This document shows, in pieces, positions 63,365 to 64,000 of a DNA stretch of 64,000 bases. The translations under genes and the position numbers were made by a program. The stretch is from Sympetrum striolatum (lineage: Eukaryota; Arthropoda; Insecta; Odonata; Libellulidae), in contig OX388343.1 in NCBI GenBank assembly GCA_947579665.1, forward strand, positions 99,019,657 to 99,083,656, given 5' to 3'. How positions within the stretch are numbered: the stretch's first letter is position 1; every line of letters starts with the position of its first letter. The notes below the pieces were generated by a model. It was not told where the DNA came from and did not search any database. It was given only the letters and a program-made list of their open reading frames with translations.

Positions 63365-64000
63365 GTGCAAAGTAAAGGAGTTAAAGAGGATTCGAAGAGG
63401 TGACTTGGCTCGCACCATTAATTGAGTCGTTTATCAATCAAAAAGACAGTATTTCTCCGGACAAAGAACTGCCATAACTGTTCAGATTATAAAAATAATA
63501 GAAAGAGAAATAAAGATCAAAAGTTAGTTTTATTTAGCATTCCTCACCCCTGTCTTTCAACTCATTCGTGACTATTCGCTTAAAATCGAACGCAATTGCT
63601 AACTTTTGTTACTTACACATCCAAAAAAATGCACAATAACGTATTCAAGAAATTAATCAATGATTTTATAACAAAAATGGAACTCAAAATCTTCCAAATT
63701 AATAGCTTAAAAGTTATACATAGGGGAGACTTCTCTTTCAATCAAATAAAAACTAAATAATAATTTTTTAAACATCACTAATTACAAAATTGTGAAGTAA
63801 AGTTTCAATATATGCTTTCAATGGCGTGGAAATGACATGGAAGTGTTCATTTTTCTCATCCAAACCAATTCCTAATAATCTAACAAAAGATACACTTCTT
63901 ACTATGTGTATAATATACACTGTATATATAGTAATACCTGTTTAAGGCGGTGCCTGTTTAGATTGGAAACATTCTTAAGACAAAAGCATTAAAAATATTA
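63365..64000. other. No gene recognised
   Basis: AT-rich sequence to the window end. No gene, RNA or repeat boundary. Confidence 0.5.

Noticed and set aside
1..64000. CRISPR arrays, bacterial operons, phage or plasmid genes
   Set aside because: No regular spaced repeats, ribosome-binding-site-led gene runs or prokaryotic families; LINEs, MITEs, SINEs and an intron-bounded exon indicate a eukaryotic nuclear genome.

Overview
The window looks like non-coding, AT-rich DNA from a large, transposon-laden animal genome, most probably an arthropod. It has no operons, no bacterial gene density and no long host reading frames. It has scattered decayed reverse transcriptases, many short DNA-transposon derivatives (MITEs), tRNA-derived SINE pieces and one convincing isolated host exon. 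The species cannot be named from sequence alone.

Layout. 3-840 is a decayed RTE-like LINE fragment (endonuclease C-terminus to the start of the RT region). 5.8 kb holds a hAT MITE with an 8-bp target duplication. 8.0 kb, 12.7 kb and 52.3 kb hold Tigger/pogo-type elements inserted at TA. 13.9 kb holds a piggyBac-like element between TTAA sites. 49.5 kb and 57.4 kb hold very short Tc1/mariner-like elements. Foldback or snapback repeats lie at 15.7, 24.2, 37.8 and 44.6 kb; the one at 24.2 kb has perfect 36-bp arms. Two CR1/L2/Jockey-group LINEs (25.1-26.6 kb with a long open RT frame; 34.5-36.0 kb broken) and a short 3' remnant (42.7-42.9 kb) share a 3'-terminal hairpin. tRNA-derived SINE sequences lie at 10.5, 49.2, 50.2 and 59.3 kb. 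At 41,161-41,298 there is a well-bounded exon encoding a transmembrane helix and a basic cytoplasmic stretch, so much of the window may be intron of a membrane-receptor gene on the + strand.

Main discovery candidate. At 59,979-63,359 lies a 3,381-bp element flanked by a 5-bp GC-rich target duplication (CGGAG). Its inverted repeats are 737 bp long and appear identical. Its ends begin with CACAGTG, the exact heptamer of vertebrate V(D)J recombination signals. The minus strand of its core holds a broken transposase related to Transib/RAG1. It shows a first-Asp motif (YGFDGSSG), a putative intron, an NPRPSS block, an internal deletion that removed the middle of the protein, and the C-terminal catalytic-Glu block (ISEE...NK..RRFR). 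In-frame stops and a frameshift make it a non-autonomous foldback derivative of a RAG1-like transposon. The identity of its arms suggests recent movement or arm homogenisation.

Most of the remaining sequence is AT-rich and holds nothing I can support; these stretches are listed explicitly.
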